Shown in pieces: positions 26,177-33,579 of a stretch of DNA of 64,000 nt. The translations under genes were made by a program, and so were the position numbers. The DNA comes from Herbihabitans rhizosphaerae. Lineage in GTDB: Bacteria > Actinomycetota > Actinomycetes > Mycobacteriales > Pseudonocardiaceae. The notes below the pieces were generated by a model. That model was not told where the DNA came from and made no database searches. It was given only the letters and a program-made list of their open reading frames with translations. The stretch lies in contig NZ_SGWQ01000011.1 in assembly GCF_004216555.1 (NCBI RefSeq), positions 186,001-250,000 on the forward strand, read 5' to 3'. Within the stretch, counting starts at the first letter, position 1; each line of letters opens with the position of its first letter.

Positions 26177-26444
26177 TCTCCTTGTGCAGGGCGGCGCGGC
26201 CGGAGCGGGTGATGCCGACCCAGGTGCGCGGCCGCTTGCCGTCGTAGCCCTTCTCCATGGTCAGCAGCCCGGCGTCGACGAGCACGGTGAGATGGCGGGA
26301 CAGGTTGCCGGCGGTCAGGTCCAACGCCTCACGCAGGTAGCCGAACTCGACGCGCTTGGACTCCGCCGCGATGGTCAGGATCCCGAGGCGGTGCTTCTGG
26401 TGCACGACGTCGTCGAGCCCGTTGGTCGGGTGGTCGTCGCTCAT
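26136..26444 (-). CDS. Winged-helix transcriptional regulator
   Basis: 102 residues from ATG 26444, in an ATGA overlap with the membrane-protein gene upstream. The winged helix-turn-helix core reads HRLGILTIAAESKRVEFGYLREAL, LTAGNLSRHLTVLVDAGLLTMEK and the wing RTWVGITRSGRAALHKEI, typical of ArsR/MarR-like (HTH_27) regulators. It is probably an autoregulator of the two-gene unit; a GTTTG-TATCG-CAAAC inverted repeat lies in front of that unit. Confidence 0.88.
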   Translation of the reverse strand: MSDDHPTNGLDDVVHQKHRLGILTIAAESKRVEFGYLREALDLTAGNLSRHLTVLVDAGLLTMEKGYDGKRPRTWVGITRSGRAALHKEISALRALVARHDS

Positions 26445-27289
26445 CGCCGCCCCGCTCGCTCGGTGACGGCCGCGAGCACACCGCCGACGATCAGGATCAG
26501 CGCGGGCAGCGCGAGGCTCCCCAGTACGACGATCCGGTGGTCCGCGTTCCAACTCGCGAGGACCCCGAGGTTGACGAGCAGGGCGGCGGCGGCGAACTGG
26601 ATCCCGACGACAGCGACCAGCAGGCTGCGTTCCAACCAGGCGAGGGTGAGCACCGCCATGGCGATCACCAGCAGTGCGGCGAAACCGAAGCGCAGGTATA
26701 TGCCGAGGGCGGCGAATGCGGTGCTGGCCAGAAACAGGCCGACGAAGAGGCCGGCGGCTCGCGGTCCGGCTGTCCGATGTGGACGGAGACTCCAGTACAG
26801 GACGAGCGCGGACAGCAGGCCGGCCCCGAAGAGGATCGGAAGGTTGATCTCCGGTGTGGAGTAGAGCGTCGTGGGTGTGTCGACAAAGGATGTGAGCAGT
26901 GGTACGCCGAGCAGGAATCCGGCGACTGCCGCGCCGACCACGCCGAGCTGCTTGCGGGTGTCGATTTCGAGGCCGACTTGTTGTGCTCGCCGTCGGTACC
27001 ACCACACGGTCGCCGCGAGGCCGACGACGATCGCCAGCACCCAGTACCAGCCGACCAGCGACGGGTACCGGAGATCGCTGAACATGCCCGAGCCGAACAG
27101 TGGGAACGGTCCCTTGTCGACCAGCGCCCATTTGCCGGGCGGCGGCGGATCGTTCTCCCGGTAGCACAGCGGCGCCACCAGGATCAGTGCGCCGAACAGC
27201 AGCAACGGGAACGCGTTGCCGCGCCCGTCCCGGCGTGCCTTGCGGCGTAGTGCGTCGACATCGTCGAGCAGCTCGCTCGCCTCACTCAC
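26441..27289 (-). CDS. Multi-pass membrane protein of unknown function
   Basis: 282 residues from GTG 27289, chosen because GAGGAGG lies six bases upstream. A short N-terminal helix (SEASELLDDVDALRRKARRDGRGNAF) precedes about seven membrane segments. Polar features include CYRENDPPPPGKWA and DTRKQ. Membrane proteins paired with HTH_27 regulators are frequent in actinobacteria and have no known biochemical role. Translation is coupled to the regulator downstream. Confidence 0.8.
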   Translation of the reverse strand: MSEASELLDDVDALRRKARRDGRGNAFPLLLFGALILVAPLCYRENDPPPPGKWALVDKGPFPLFGSGMFSDLRYPSLVGWYWVLAIVVGLAATVWWYRRRAQQVGLEIDTRKQLGVVGAAVAGFLLGVPLLTSFVDTPTTLYSTPEINLPILFGAGLLSALVLYWSLRPHRTAGPRAAGLFVGLFLASTAFAALGIYLRFGFAALLVIAMAVLTLAWLERSLLVAVVGIQFAAAALLVNLGVLASWNADHRIVVLGSLALPALILIVGGVLAAVTERAGRR

Positions 27290-27324
27290 GTCAATCCTCC
27301 TCAACTTGACTGCGATGACGACTA

Positions 27325-27339
27325 GTTTGTATCGCAAAC
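27325..27339. promoter_or_regulatory. Probable operator of the membrane protein-regulator unit
   Basis: GTTTGTATCGCAAAC, a 5-bp inverted repeat (GTTTG/CAAAC) with a 5-base centre, lies 36 bases upstream of the membrane-protein start. The spacing suits repression by the co-encoded winged-helix protein. Confidence 0.4.
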
Positions 27340-27382
27340 CTGTCGGTCATGGCAAGTGCCGTAGTGGCACGGAATCGGGGAG

Positions 27383-27826
27383 TCAGGCGTCCGGTGGTGT
27401 GTGCCGGACGATGTCGTCCGGCGTGTACTGCTCGCGGCGGGTGGACAACGCCCAGCGGTGGCCGGACGGATCGACCACGATGCCGTAGCGCTCGCCGAAG
27501 AACATCTCCTGGACTTCCATCTCGACGGTGGCGCCCGCGAAGATCGCCCGCCGCGCCGTGTCGTCGACATCGTCGAGTTCGAGCAACAGGAGCATCGGAG
27601 AGCCGCCGATACTCGCCGGCGACAACGCACGCCGCGCTGGTGATTCTTCGGACACGAGCAGCCGCCCGCCCCCGACAGCCAACTCCACGAAGAGAATCGT
27701 CCCGTCCGGCAACACGTTGCGAAACAGCTCCACGGCGCCGAATGCCTTGCGGTAAAAGGAGATCGAGCCCTCGACATCCCGCACGAACAGGTGCGGACTC
27801 AGCGCGTGCGGGCGCGGCGGGCTCAT
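27383..27826 (-). CDS. VOC family protein (PhnB/glyoxalase-like)
   Basis: 147 residues in the vicinal-oxygen-chelate fold: HLFVRDVEGSISFYRKAFGAVEL at the start, a paired beta module and the ending GERYGIVVDPSGHRWALSTRRE. The layout resembles PhnB-like and bleomycin-resistance-like members. Metal ligands are not certain from sequence. It overlaps the PadR gene upstream by ATGA, so enzyme and regulator are co-translated. Substrate unknown. Confidence 0.87.
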   Translation of the reverse strand: MSPPRPHALSPHLFVRDVEGSISFYRKAFGAVELFRNVLPDGTILFVELAVGGGRLLVSEESPARRALSPASIGGSPMLLLLELDDVDDTARRAIFAGATVEMEVQEMFFGERYGIVVDPSGHRWALSTRREQYTPDDIVRHTPPDA

Positions 27827-28179
27827 GCCGTGGAGCGCCGGGCCGAGTCGAGCAAGCCGGCGTTCTCGGCGACCCCGACCAGCCGAGCCAGCAGATCGGT
27901 CTCCCTCTTCGCCGCGTCGATGCCGAGGGACGTCATCCGGTAGTAGCGCCGGCGAGCGTCGTGCGGCTCACTGTCGTCGCCGGAGACTTCCTCGACCAGC
28001 CCGTCGGCGACCAGCCGCGCGATCGTCCGATAAAGCGTGCCGGGCCCGAGTTGTACCGAGCCGTTGGTGACGTCCTCCACGAACCGCATCACCGCGTACC
28101 CGTGCGCTTTCCCGTCGGCGAGCGCCAGGAGCACCTGGTACCCGGCCGGCGTCAGCGGCGGAGGGTTGCGATCGGCCAT
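27823..28179 (-). CDS. PadR family transcriptional regulator
   Basis: 118 residues with the PadR winged-helix pattern: LTPAGYQVLLALADGKAHGYAVMRFVED, VQLGPGTLYRTIARLVADGLVEE and RRRYYRMTSLGIDAAKRE, followed by a short dimerisation helix. It is divergent from one VOC gene and co-translated with another. Paired GATATATCC sequences lie between the two starts. It probably represses both directions in response to a toxic small molecule; that is inference from arrangement. Confidence 0.9.
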   Translation of the reverse strand: MADRNPPPLTPAGYQVLLALADGKAHGYAVMRFVEDVTNGSVQLGPGTLYRTIARLVADGLVEEVSGDDSEPHDARRRYYRMTSLGIDAAKRETDLLARLVGVAENAGLLDSARRSTA

Positions 28180-28203
28180 GCGGGGAGTCTACAGTCCAGT
28201 CTC

Positions 28204-28227
28204 GATATATCCGAAGTGGATATATCC
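28204..28227. promoter_or_regulatory. Probable PadR operator
   Basis: Two direct copies of GATATATCC (28204-28212 and 28219-28227) are spaced 15 bases apart. The second is part of the perfect palindrome GGATATATCC. They stand out as AT-rich in a GC-rich setting, between the divergent PadR and VOC starts, and PadR proteins favour ATAT-cored palindromes. Confidence 0.6.
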
Positions 28228-28248
28228 AACCTGGACAGGAGTAGCACG

Positions 28249-28629
28249 ATGATCCACGGAGTGCACAAGGTCGTCATCGGAGTGGTCGACCAGGAGAAGT
28301 CGAAGTCGTTCTGGACCGAGAAGATGGGCTTCACAGTCGCGCGAGACCTCCCGTACGCCGAGGGCAGCAGGTGGATCGAGGTCCTGTCGCCGGACGGCGC
28401 GACACGACTGGTACTCGATCCGAACACGCCGAGGCGGACCGAGGGCATGCAGGACGATTTGCCGCATTCGAACGTGTTCTTCTACGCCGACGACATCGAG
28501 AAGACCTACGAGGAACTGTCGGAGAAGGGCGTGGTGTTCCCGACGCCACCGGTGAAGCAGCCCTGGGGTTGGTGGTCAACGTTCGAGGACGAGGCCGGCA
28601 CTCGGTACGCGCTCAGCCAGCGTGACTAG
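28249..28629 (+). CDS. VOC family protein (glyoxalase-like), PadR-linked
   Basis: 126 residues from ATG 28249 with an ACAGGAG site. The VOC fold shows as VHKVVIGVVDQEKSKSFWTEKMGF, VLSPDGATRLVLDPN, FYADDIEKTYEELSEKGVVF and the ending WGWWSTFEDEAGTRYALSQRD. The Glu in STFEDEAG is at the usual metal-ligand place. It is transcribed away from padR across the GATATATCC repeats, so it is a likely PadR target. Its end overlaps the convergent HNH gene by four bases. Confidence 0.88.
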   Translation: MIHGVHKVVIGVVDQEKSKSFWTEKMGFTVARDLPYAEGSRWIEVLSPDGATRLVLDPNTPRRTEGMQDDLPHSNVFFYADDIEKTYEELSEKGVVFPTPPVKQPWGWWSTFEDEAGTRYALSQRD

Positions 28630-29810
28630 TTCGCGATTTCTACGTGCATAGTGTTGCGGATCGGTTTGCGCTGCGGATCAACCCACGCTGGCGGGATGTA
28701 GTACGGGAACCCACCGCGCATGACGATTTCCCAGTCCTGCTCGTGAATGATGGTGTGGTGGAATCGACACAATAGTGCCATCGTTTCTTCGCTGGTGATT
28801 CCACCGTTGAGCCAGTGCACGATGTGGTGTGCGTCGGTCCATTCTGGTGGCCGGTCGCAGCCGGGGAATGTGCAGCCTTTGTCTCGGGCGATCAAGGCGG
28901 CGCGGATTGCCGGGGTGGCGGTTCGTTGCTCGCGTCCGACGTCGAGTGGCTTCCCTTCGCTGTTCAACACGATGGGTGTGATCCCGGCGTCGCAGGCGAT
29001 CTGCCGAATGGTTTGAGGTGTGATCAGCGCTCCGAAGTTGCCCCTACCGAGCCCGATCTGGTCGCGAAGTTGTTCGTATGAAATCGTGATCGCGAGGTGC
29101 GGCCGGCGTCCGCCGTCCTGCGGCAGGGTGTCCGAGTTGAGCACCCGGTGCGCCAACTCAACGAGCGCGTCGGCCCACCTGCGGGCGGCGGATCGGTCAT
29201 CATCTTTTCCGGCGGGTTTCGCCAGCGGTGACAGCGCCGCTTTCAACACCTCGGCACATTCGGGTGAGAGCCGCCCGCGCACCATGATCATCCCGTCAAC
29301 GTCCTCGACCATCGAGAACTCCATCCGCTTGCGTGCAGCTTGTTCTTCCAGGACAACCTGTTCGGGCTGCAGGTGCGCCCTCGTCCGGAGGGCGAGCTTG
29401 CCGAGTTTGACGGGGTCGAAGCGTTCGGCTTCGCCCACGAGGAGCTGTTCGACTTCGGCGTGATGCTCGTCGGGGAGTTTGTCGATGGTGGTGCGCACGA
29501 CTTGCACGTGGTCGCGGCTGATCACTCCAGCGGCGAGAGCTGTCGCCGCGACGGGTAGCTGTGCCTCGATGGGCTGCCCGGTCAGTGTGGTCGACCCGAA
29601 CAGGGCGTTGGCGTCCGCGACGCGTCGTCGTGCGTCGGCGGGTGTGATCCGCACGGTGTCCCGCAGGAACGATGCCGTGGAGTAGGCGCCCATTTCTTTC
29701 GCGAGGCCTTGCTCATGGATTTCGTGGATGAGTTGAAGTCGTTCGTATTCGAGTTGTCGAATGTGGGTTTCGCGAGCCCGGAGCTCGTCGATGAGTTGTT
29801 GTCCCCTCAT
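28626..29810 (-). CDS. DUF222/HNH endonuclease family protein (13E12-type)
   Basis: 394 residues: an N-terminal helical DUF222 region (about 1-290) and a C-terminal HNH nuclease motif CTFPGCDRPPEWTDAHHIVHWLNGG (about 310-335) followed by LCRFHH. This combination defines the 13E12 repeat family, which is multicopy in mycobacteria and other actinobacteria and often associated with mobile DNA. Third-position GC is lower than in neighbouring genes, in line with horizontal acquisition. Biological role unknown; nuclease activity is predicted from the intact HNH residues. Confidence 0.9.
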   Translation of the reverse strand: MRGQQLIDELRARETHIRQLEYERLQLIHEIHEQGLAKEMGAYSTASFLRDTVRITPADARRRVADANALFGSTTLTGQPIEAQLPVAATALAAGVISRDHVQVVRTTIDKLPDEHHAEVEQLLVGEAERFDPVKLGKLALRTRAHLQPEQVVLEEQAARKRMEFSMVEDVDGMIMVRGRLSPECAEVLKAALSPLAKPAGKDDDRSAARRWADALVELAHRVLNSDTLPQDGGRRPHLAITISYEQLRDQIGLGRGNFGALITPQTIRQIACDAGITPIVLNSEGKPLDVGREQRTATPAIRAALIARDKGCTFPGCDRPPEWTDAHHIVHWLNGGITSEETMALLCRFHHTIIHEQDWEIVMRGGFPYYIPPAWVDPQRKPIRNTMHVEIAN

Positions 29811-29863
29811 ACCTCGATTCTACCGAAATGGTCGACCGCTATGGGGTGAATCAAAAGCAGAAA

Positions 29864-30043
29864 GGTGTGGCGGCGCGGTACGGGCAAAAGGCAGGCGGAG
29901 CCTGCCCGTAGCGCCAGCCGTTAGGGCCGATCGAGGCTCACAAGTCCAGGGCGAACCCCGCCAAGGGGTGAGTCGGCGAAGCCGACGCCGAAGGCGCCCT
30001 TGACTTGTGAGAATCGGCCCGCACAATACCGCGCCGCCACACC
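29864..30043. repeat. 180-bp nested inverted-repeat element
   Basis: Outer arms GGTGTGGCGGCGCGGTA (29864-29880) and its exact complement (30027-30043) enclose further nested arms: GGGCCGAT (29924-29931) with ATCGGCCC (30013-30020), TCACAAGTC (29938-29946) with GACTTGTGA (30002-30010), and AGGGCG with CGCCCT. Local hairpins GGCAGGC/GCCTGCC (29890-29906) and GTCGGC/GCCGAC (about 29972-29986) sit inside. The element starts beyond the SGNH hydrolase stop codon and lies upstream of the HNH gene. It could be a complex terminator or a non-autonomous mobile repeat. Confidence 0.7.
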
Positions 30044-30062
30044 CCAAAACCAGAACAACGAA

Positions 30063-30941
30063 TCACCCAGCAGAACCAGCCAACTCGCGAGCAACAAGAG
30101 AGGCGACGTGCGCCTGCCCAGCCGCATTCGGATGCACCGGCACCGACAGTGAAGTCGGAATCAGCCCTTCAACCCACTTGTTCCAAGGCAACTGACAAGC
30201 GTCATGCCCCGTAGTAGGCAGCGGATCGACAAACCTAGCCCCAGCCCGAGCCGCCTCCACCCCCACCATCGCATTCAACTTCCGATGGAACTCGTTGATG
30301 TAAACCACATCCCCCCGCGCGACGGGAACGAGAGGCCAACACCCACCCGTAGGCGGCAACACCCGTAAATACCCGACCGCCACAATCACCGCCCGCGGCG
30401 ACCGCTGCTTGATTCCATCAAGTACGGCAGCCACCTTCGGCGCCGCAGCCGCGATCCGAGCATCCAGCTCATCAACGCCACCCTGCGTGTAATGAGCCTT
30501 ACAAGGAGCCCCCAACGGATCCGTAAAACTCGCGACACCACACGTCCGCACGATGTCCCCGAACCCGACGTCATTGCCGCCGATCGTGAACGTCACCAAA
30601 TCCGTGTCCGCCGTCAAAGCAGAGAACTGCGGAGCATTCGGCCCGAACACCACATCCTGCGGCGCCGTCATGTGCTCAGTAGTCGCCGCCCCACAAGAGA
30701 TGTCCACGAACGCGGCCGGCTTCACCCGAGCAGCCACCCCCGCCGGCAAATTGTCGGTCGTCTTCGCACACCCCAACGGATCAGTCCTGATCTTCGTCAG
30801 CGTGCCGACAGCGGAGAACGAGTCACCCAGACCCACATACCGCTGATAGCCCGCAGAGGCCGCAGCCGTCCCCGGCATCGTGAGCACAGCGGCGGCGGCG
30901 ATCGCGACGACGGCCGAAGACCGCCGGGAACGCAGGGACAT
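30063..30941 (-). CDS. Secreted SGNH/GDSL hydrolase (lipase/esterase)
   Basis: 292 residues. A signal peptide (SLRSRRSSAVVAIAAAAVLTM, cleavage near AAASA, residue 30) precedes the SGNH blocks: GLGDSFSA with nucleophile Ser41, the block I-II Gly in DISCGAATTEH, TIGGNDVGF with Asn123, and the C-terminal VPVHPNAAGQ with the catalytic His and a nearby Asp/Pro. Even-numbered cysteines suggest disulphides. It is an extracellular esterase or lipase like Rv0518/SCO1725-type enzymes. Codon choice is unusual, with much A/T at third positions. It is a paralogue of the SGNH gene at 32375. Confidence 0.9.
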   Translation of the reverse strand: MSLRSRRSSAVVAIAAAAVLTMPGTAAASAGYQRYVGLGDSFSAVGTLTKIRTDPLGCAKTTDNLPAGVAARVKPAAFVDISCGAATTEHMTAPQDVVFGPNAPQFSALTADTDLVTFTIGGNDVGFGDIVRTCGVASFTDPLGAPCKAHYTQGGVDELDARIAAAAPKVAAVLDGIKQRSPRAVIVAVGYLRVLPPTGGCWPLVPVARGDVVYINEFHRKLNAMVGVEAARAGARFVDPLPTTGHDACQLPWNKWVEGLIPTSLSVPVHPNAAGQAHVASLVARELAGSAG

Positions 30942-31025
30942 GGTCGACCTCCGTTTTACCGGCTGGTAACACCGCGTCCGATCATTGGCCGCCCGACAAC
31001 CCGTGTCAATACGCCTACAGAGGGT

Positions 31026-31529
31026 TCACGCCAACGCCTCGGCGATCCACTCGGGCACCGGCAGGTCGCGACTGGTGCATTCGGCGGACAGCTTGATCGT
31101 CCACCGCAGCGCCTGCACCATCAGGCTGGCCATCTCCTCCGGCCCGGCATTGCGCAGCGCGATCTCGATCTGCTCGCTGGCGGCGTCGGTGTCGCCGTGC
31201 ACCTCGGCGAGCAGCGTGCGGACGGCGGTGCGCACCGGCGGGTCGGCCTCGTCGATCGGCACTTCGTGCCCGTCGTCGTCGTAGACCTGCATCTTCACCG
31301 GTGTCGTGCCGCCCTGGCCGAGTGCCGCGACCATCGTGCTGCACTCCCCGAACAGCAGCAGCATCAGCTCGCGGGCGTCGATCTTGCCTTCCTCCGAACC
31401 CGACGCGGCCTCGGCGAGCCCGCCGACGACGCCGGCGCCCTCGCCTGCCTTGACGGCGGCGAGCGCGGTGCTGGCGGCGGCGACGAGCCGGTCGTGGCGA
31501 TCGGGGTCGGTGTTTTCCTCCACGGCCAC
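31026..31529 (-). CDS. Hypothetical protein, helical
   Basis: 167 residues from GTG 31529. The sequence is Ala/Glu rich and mostly helical: LVAAASTALAAVKAGEGAG, RELMLLLFGECSTMVAALGQ, a short strand pair VKMQVYDDDGHEVPIDEADPP, and a helical end MASLMVQALRWTIKLSAECTS. No signal, membrane segment or known motif was recognised. Third-position GC is high, supporting coding. Its neighbours are an SGNH hydrolase and the TetR regulator, without evident operon linkage. Confidence 0.7.
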   Translation of the reverse strand: MAVEENTDPDRHDRLVAAASTALAAVKAGEGAGVVGGLAEAASGSEEGKIDARELMLLLFGECSTMVAALGQGGTTPVKMQVYDDDGHEVPIDEADPPVRTAVRTLLAEVHGDTDAASEQIEIALRNAGPEEMASLMVQALRWTIKLSAECTSRDLPVPEWIAEALA

Positions 31530-31610
31530 ATCTTTACCCAGTGCGGGCCAACCGGCGAGAGGCGGCCGAGTTTTCCCTTGTGGCGCGGGCGGTTCCGGCG
31601 TGTCGGGCGA

Positions 31611-32222
31611 TCACACAGCGGCGTTGAGATCCGCCGCGCCGGTGCTGCCGACGTCCAGCAACGCCGACAGGGCCATCTGCCGCAGCAGCGCGGCCATCGC
31701 GTCCCGGTCAAGGTGCCGGCTGTGCGGTGTGGAGTTGATCAGGCCGAACACCGCGTGTGCGGCTGCTCTGGCGCGCGGCTCGTCGGCGGCCGGCGCGGCG
31801 TCCTGGATGGCGCGCACCCACACCTCGACGTAGCGCCGCTGCAGCCCGCGCACCCGCCGGCGGTCCGGGTCGGTGAGGTTGCCGAGGTTGCGCTCCTGGA
31901 CGGTGATCAGCGACGGGTTGTCCAGGGCGAAGTCGACGTGGAAGGCGACCAGTTCGCCCAGCGTGTCGCGCGGGGTGCGGGCGCCGGCCGCGCGTGCCTC
32001 GCCGCCGGCGAGCAACACCTCACTGATCGAGGTGAGCATCTCGCCGAGCATGGCGTCCTTGCTCCGGAAGTGCCGGTACAGCGCGGGCCCGGACACACCG
32101 ACCGCCGAGCCGAGATCGTCGATGCCGACCCCGTGGAAGCCGTGGCGCGCGAACAGCTCGGCGGCCGCGGCCAGGATCTGCTCGCGGCGACTCGGCTTCT
32201 CGCTCGTGGGGACCTGCGCCAT
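31611..32222 (-). CDS. TetR family repressor of the leucine-degradation operon (BkaR-like)
   Basis: 203 residues from ATG 32222. The helix-turn-helix REQILAAAAELFARHGFHGVGIDDLGSAVGVSGPALYRHFRSK (about 11-54) is a clear TetR domain; the rest is a helical ligand-binding region. A GTTAGCG-AG-CGCTAAC palindrome sits 21 bases upstream of its start, and two related palindromes precede accD1. In mycobacteria the TetR repressor BkaR (Rv2506) lies next to fadE19-accA1-accD1 and represses branched-chain keto-acid genes. Here gene set and operators match that arrangement, so the same role is inferred. Confidence 0.85.
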   Translation of the reverse strand: MAQVPTSEKPSRREQILAAAAELFARHGFHGVGIDDLGSAVGVSGPALYRHFRSKDAMLGEMLTSISEVLLAGGEARAAGARTPRDTLGELVAFHVDFALDNPSLITVQERNLGNLTDPDRRRVRGLQRRYVEVWVRAIQDAAPAADEPRARAAAHAVFGLINSTPHSRHLDRDAMAALLRQMALSALLDVGSTGAADLNAAV

Positions 32223-32243
32223 TGAGCCATCGTATCCCGGCAT

Positions 32244-32259
32244 GTTAGCGAGCGCTAAC
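32244..32259. promoter_or_regulatory. TetR operator, autoregulatory site
   Basis: GTTAGCGAGCGCTAAC is a perfect 7-bp inverted repeat with a two-base centre. It lies between the divergent tetR and SGNH genes. The same half-site recurs twice before accD1. Confidence 0.7.
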
Positions 32260-32374
32260 GTCCCATCCGATCTTCGTCTGGGACTGTTAGGGGTTTTCAC
32301 GAAGCGTGTCGACCTGGTAACTCCTTTGTGGTGCGCGTTCTCGTCGGGGAGAGCGCCGGTCACGGAGGTCAAAC

Positions 32375-33223
32375 ATGAGGTCCCTCGTCTCGGCGCTGTG
32401 CGCCGGACTTCTTACTGTCGCTGCCTTGCTGGTGGGGACGCCCGCGGGTGCCACTTCCTTATCCGAGAACACCGAGAACACCGAGAACACCGAGAACACC
32501 GAGAACACCGAGAACTACGTCGCGCTCGGCGACTCCTACGCCGCTGGCACCGGCGCGGGTGACTACGGCGACAGCGGCTCGTGCATGCGCAGCGCCAACG
32601 GCTTCGCGCCACTGTGGGCGGCGGCCAACAGCCCCGCCTCGTTCGCCAACGTCACCTGTGGCGGCGCGACCACGGACGACGTGCTCGGCGGTCAGGTGGA
32701 CGCGCTGAAGGAGGACACGTCGCTGGTGAGCATCGCGATCGGCGGCAACGACGTCGGGTTCGCCGACGTGATGACCACCTGCACGCTCGGCTCGGACCAG
32801 TCGTGCGTGGACAAGGTGGAGGAGGCGAAGACGGCCGCGCGGGAGACGCTGCCGGCGAAGCTGGACACCACCTACGCGGAGATCAAGAAGCGTTCGCCGC
32901 AGGCGCGCGTGGTCGTGCTCGGCTACCCGAGGGTCTTCGTGTCCGGGTCGGCCGACTGCTCGATGAGTGAGACCAAGCGCACCGCCCTCAACGGCGCCGC
33001 TGACGAGTTGAGCACGGTGATCGAGGGCCGGGTGGGCGCCGCCGGGATGACCTACTCCGACGTGCGCGACGAGTTCGACGGCCACGGTGTGTGCACCGAC
33101 GCCGCGTGGATCCACGGCGTGCGGCCCAACCTCGGCGAGTCGTACCACCCCAACGCCGACGGCCAGAAGAGCGGCTACCTGCCCGCTTTCGAGGGTGCCG
33201 TCGGCGTCCGCGCAGCCCGCTGA
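32375..33223 (+). CDS. Secreted SGNH/GDSL hydrolase with ENT repeat
   Basis: 282 residues. Signal peptide MRSLVSALCAGLLTVAALLVG with predicted cleavage near PAGA-T (about 26), then SLS and five ENT tripeptides plus EN (31-47), then the catalytic domain: ALGDSYAAG with Ser54, CGGATTDDVL, IAIGGNDVGF with Asn in block III, and YHPNADGQ with the catalytic His. An extracellular esterase/lipase is expected. The ENT tract is encoded by a 9-bp tandem repeat directly after the signal peptide and probably forms a flexible N-terminal spacer. It is divergent from tetR across a TetR operator, so the repressor may also control it. Confidence 0.92.
   Translation: MRSLVSALCAGLLTVAALLVGTPAGATSLSENTENTENTENTENTENYVALGDSYAAGTGAGDYGDSGSCMRSANGFAPLWAAANSPASFANVTCGGATTDDVLGGQVDALKEDTSLVSIAIGGNDVGFADVMTTCTLGSDQSCVDKVEEAKTAARETLPAKLDTTYAEIKKRSPQARVVVLGYPRVFVSGSADCSMSETKRTALNGAADELSTVIEGRVGAAGMTYSDVRDEFDGHGVCTDAAWIHGVRPNLGESYHPNADGQKSGYLPAFEGAVGVRAAR
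32465..32518 (+). repeat. 9-bp tandem repeat (GAGAACACC) in SGNH gene
   Basis: Five perfect copies of GAGAACACC start at 32465 and are followed by a partial copy GAGAACTAC. Because the unit is nine bases, copy-number change would lengthen or shorten the ENT tract without shifting the frame. Confidence 0.95.
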
Positions 33224-33266
33224 CCCCACGCTGTCCGATTCTTATCGACCGCTCGGCTGCTGTTCG

Positions 33267-33373
33267 GCGTACTTTAGCCCGCGAAAGTACGCCGACGGCA
33301 GGAGTGGCAGGTCAGGGTCGGGTGCGTGCGATCGGGTGTGTAGAGACTCCGACATTGGAGTGTCACCCTGACG
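33267..33373 (+). repeat. Dispersed intergenic repeat, copy A
   Basis: It begins GCGTACTTTAG-CCCG-CGAAAGTACGC (33267-33292), an 11-bp hairpin with one mismatch, followed by GACGGCAGGAG and GGCAGGTCAGG. It shares this head with copies at 50450 and 56304. The 3' limit is uncertain; similarity to copy B fades after GACATT about 90 bases in. Confidence 0.65.
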
Positions 33374-33520
33374 AGGGTTGCGCGGGGTGAGGGGTCACCT
33401 TCTTCGGTGTGCGGCCCGGATATCCGGCTAGGTGATCTCTGGGGTGGCATGCGGGGTGTGTGGATCGACAAGCACCACCTGAGTAACTGCAAGCCGGTGT
33501 GATCTCGGGTGGACGGGGAC

Positions 33521-33564
33521 GTTAGCGGTCGCTAACATGAGCGTTGAGGTTAACGACCACTAAC
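33521..33564. promoter_or_regulatory. Two TetR operators in the accD1 promoter
   Basis: GTTAGCGGTCGCTAAC (33521-33536) is a perfect 7-bp inverted repeat with the same half-site as the tetR operator. GTTAACGACCACTAAC (33549-33564) is an imperfect copy 28 bases on. The second ends 15 bases before the accD1 ATG, so bound repressor would block transcription start or escape. Confidence 0.72.
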
Positions 33565-33579
33565 GTCCCCGGAGCCGCC

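Larger units (their letters stand above)
33224..33579. other. Intergenic region before accD1
   Basis: No gene was seen in these 356 bases. They contain a copy of the dispersed hairpin-headed repeat (33267-33373), with an ACTCC/GGAGT hairpin near its end (about 33346-33361), and two TetR operators close to the accD1 start. Confidence 0.6.

Noticed and set aside
32465-32518. Possible CRISPR-like direct repeats
   Set aside because: Units are contiguous 9-mers without spacers, lie inside a secreted-protein gene and preserve its frame.
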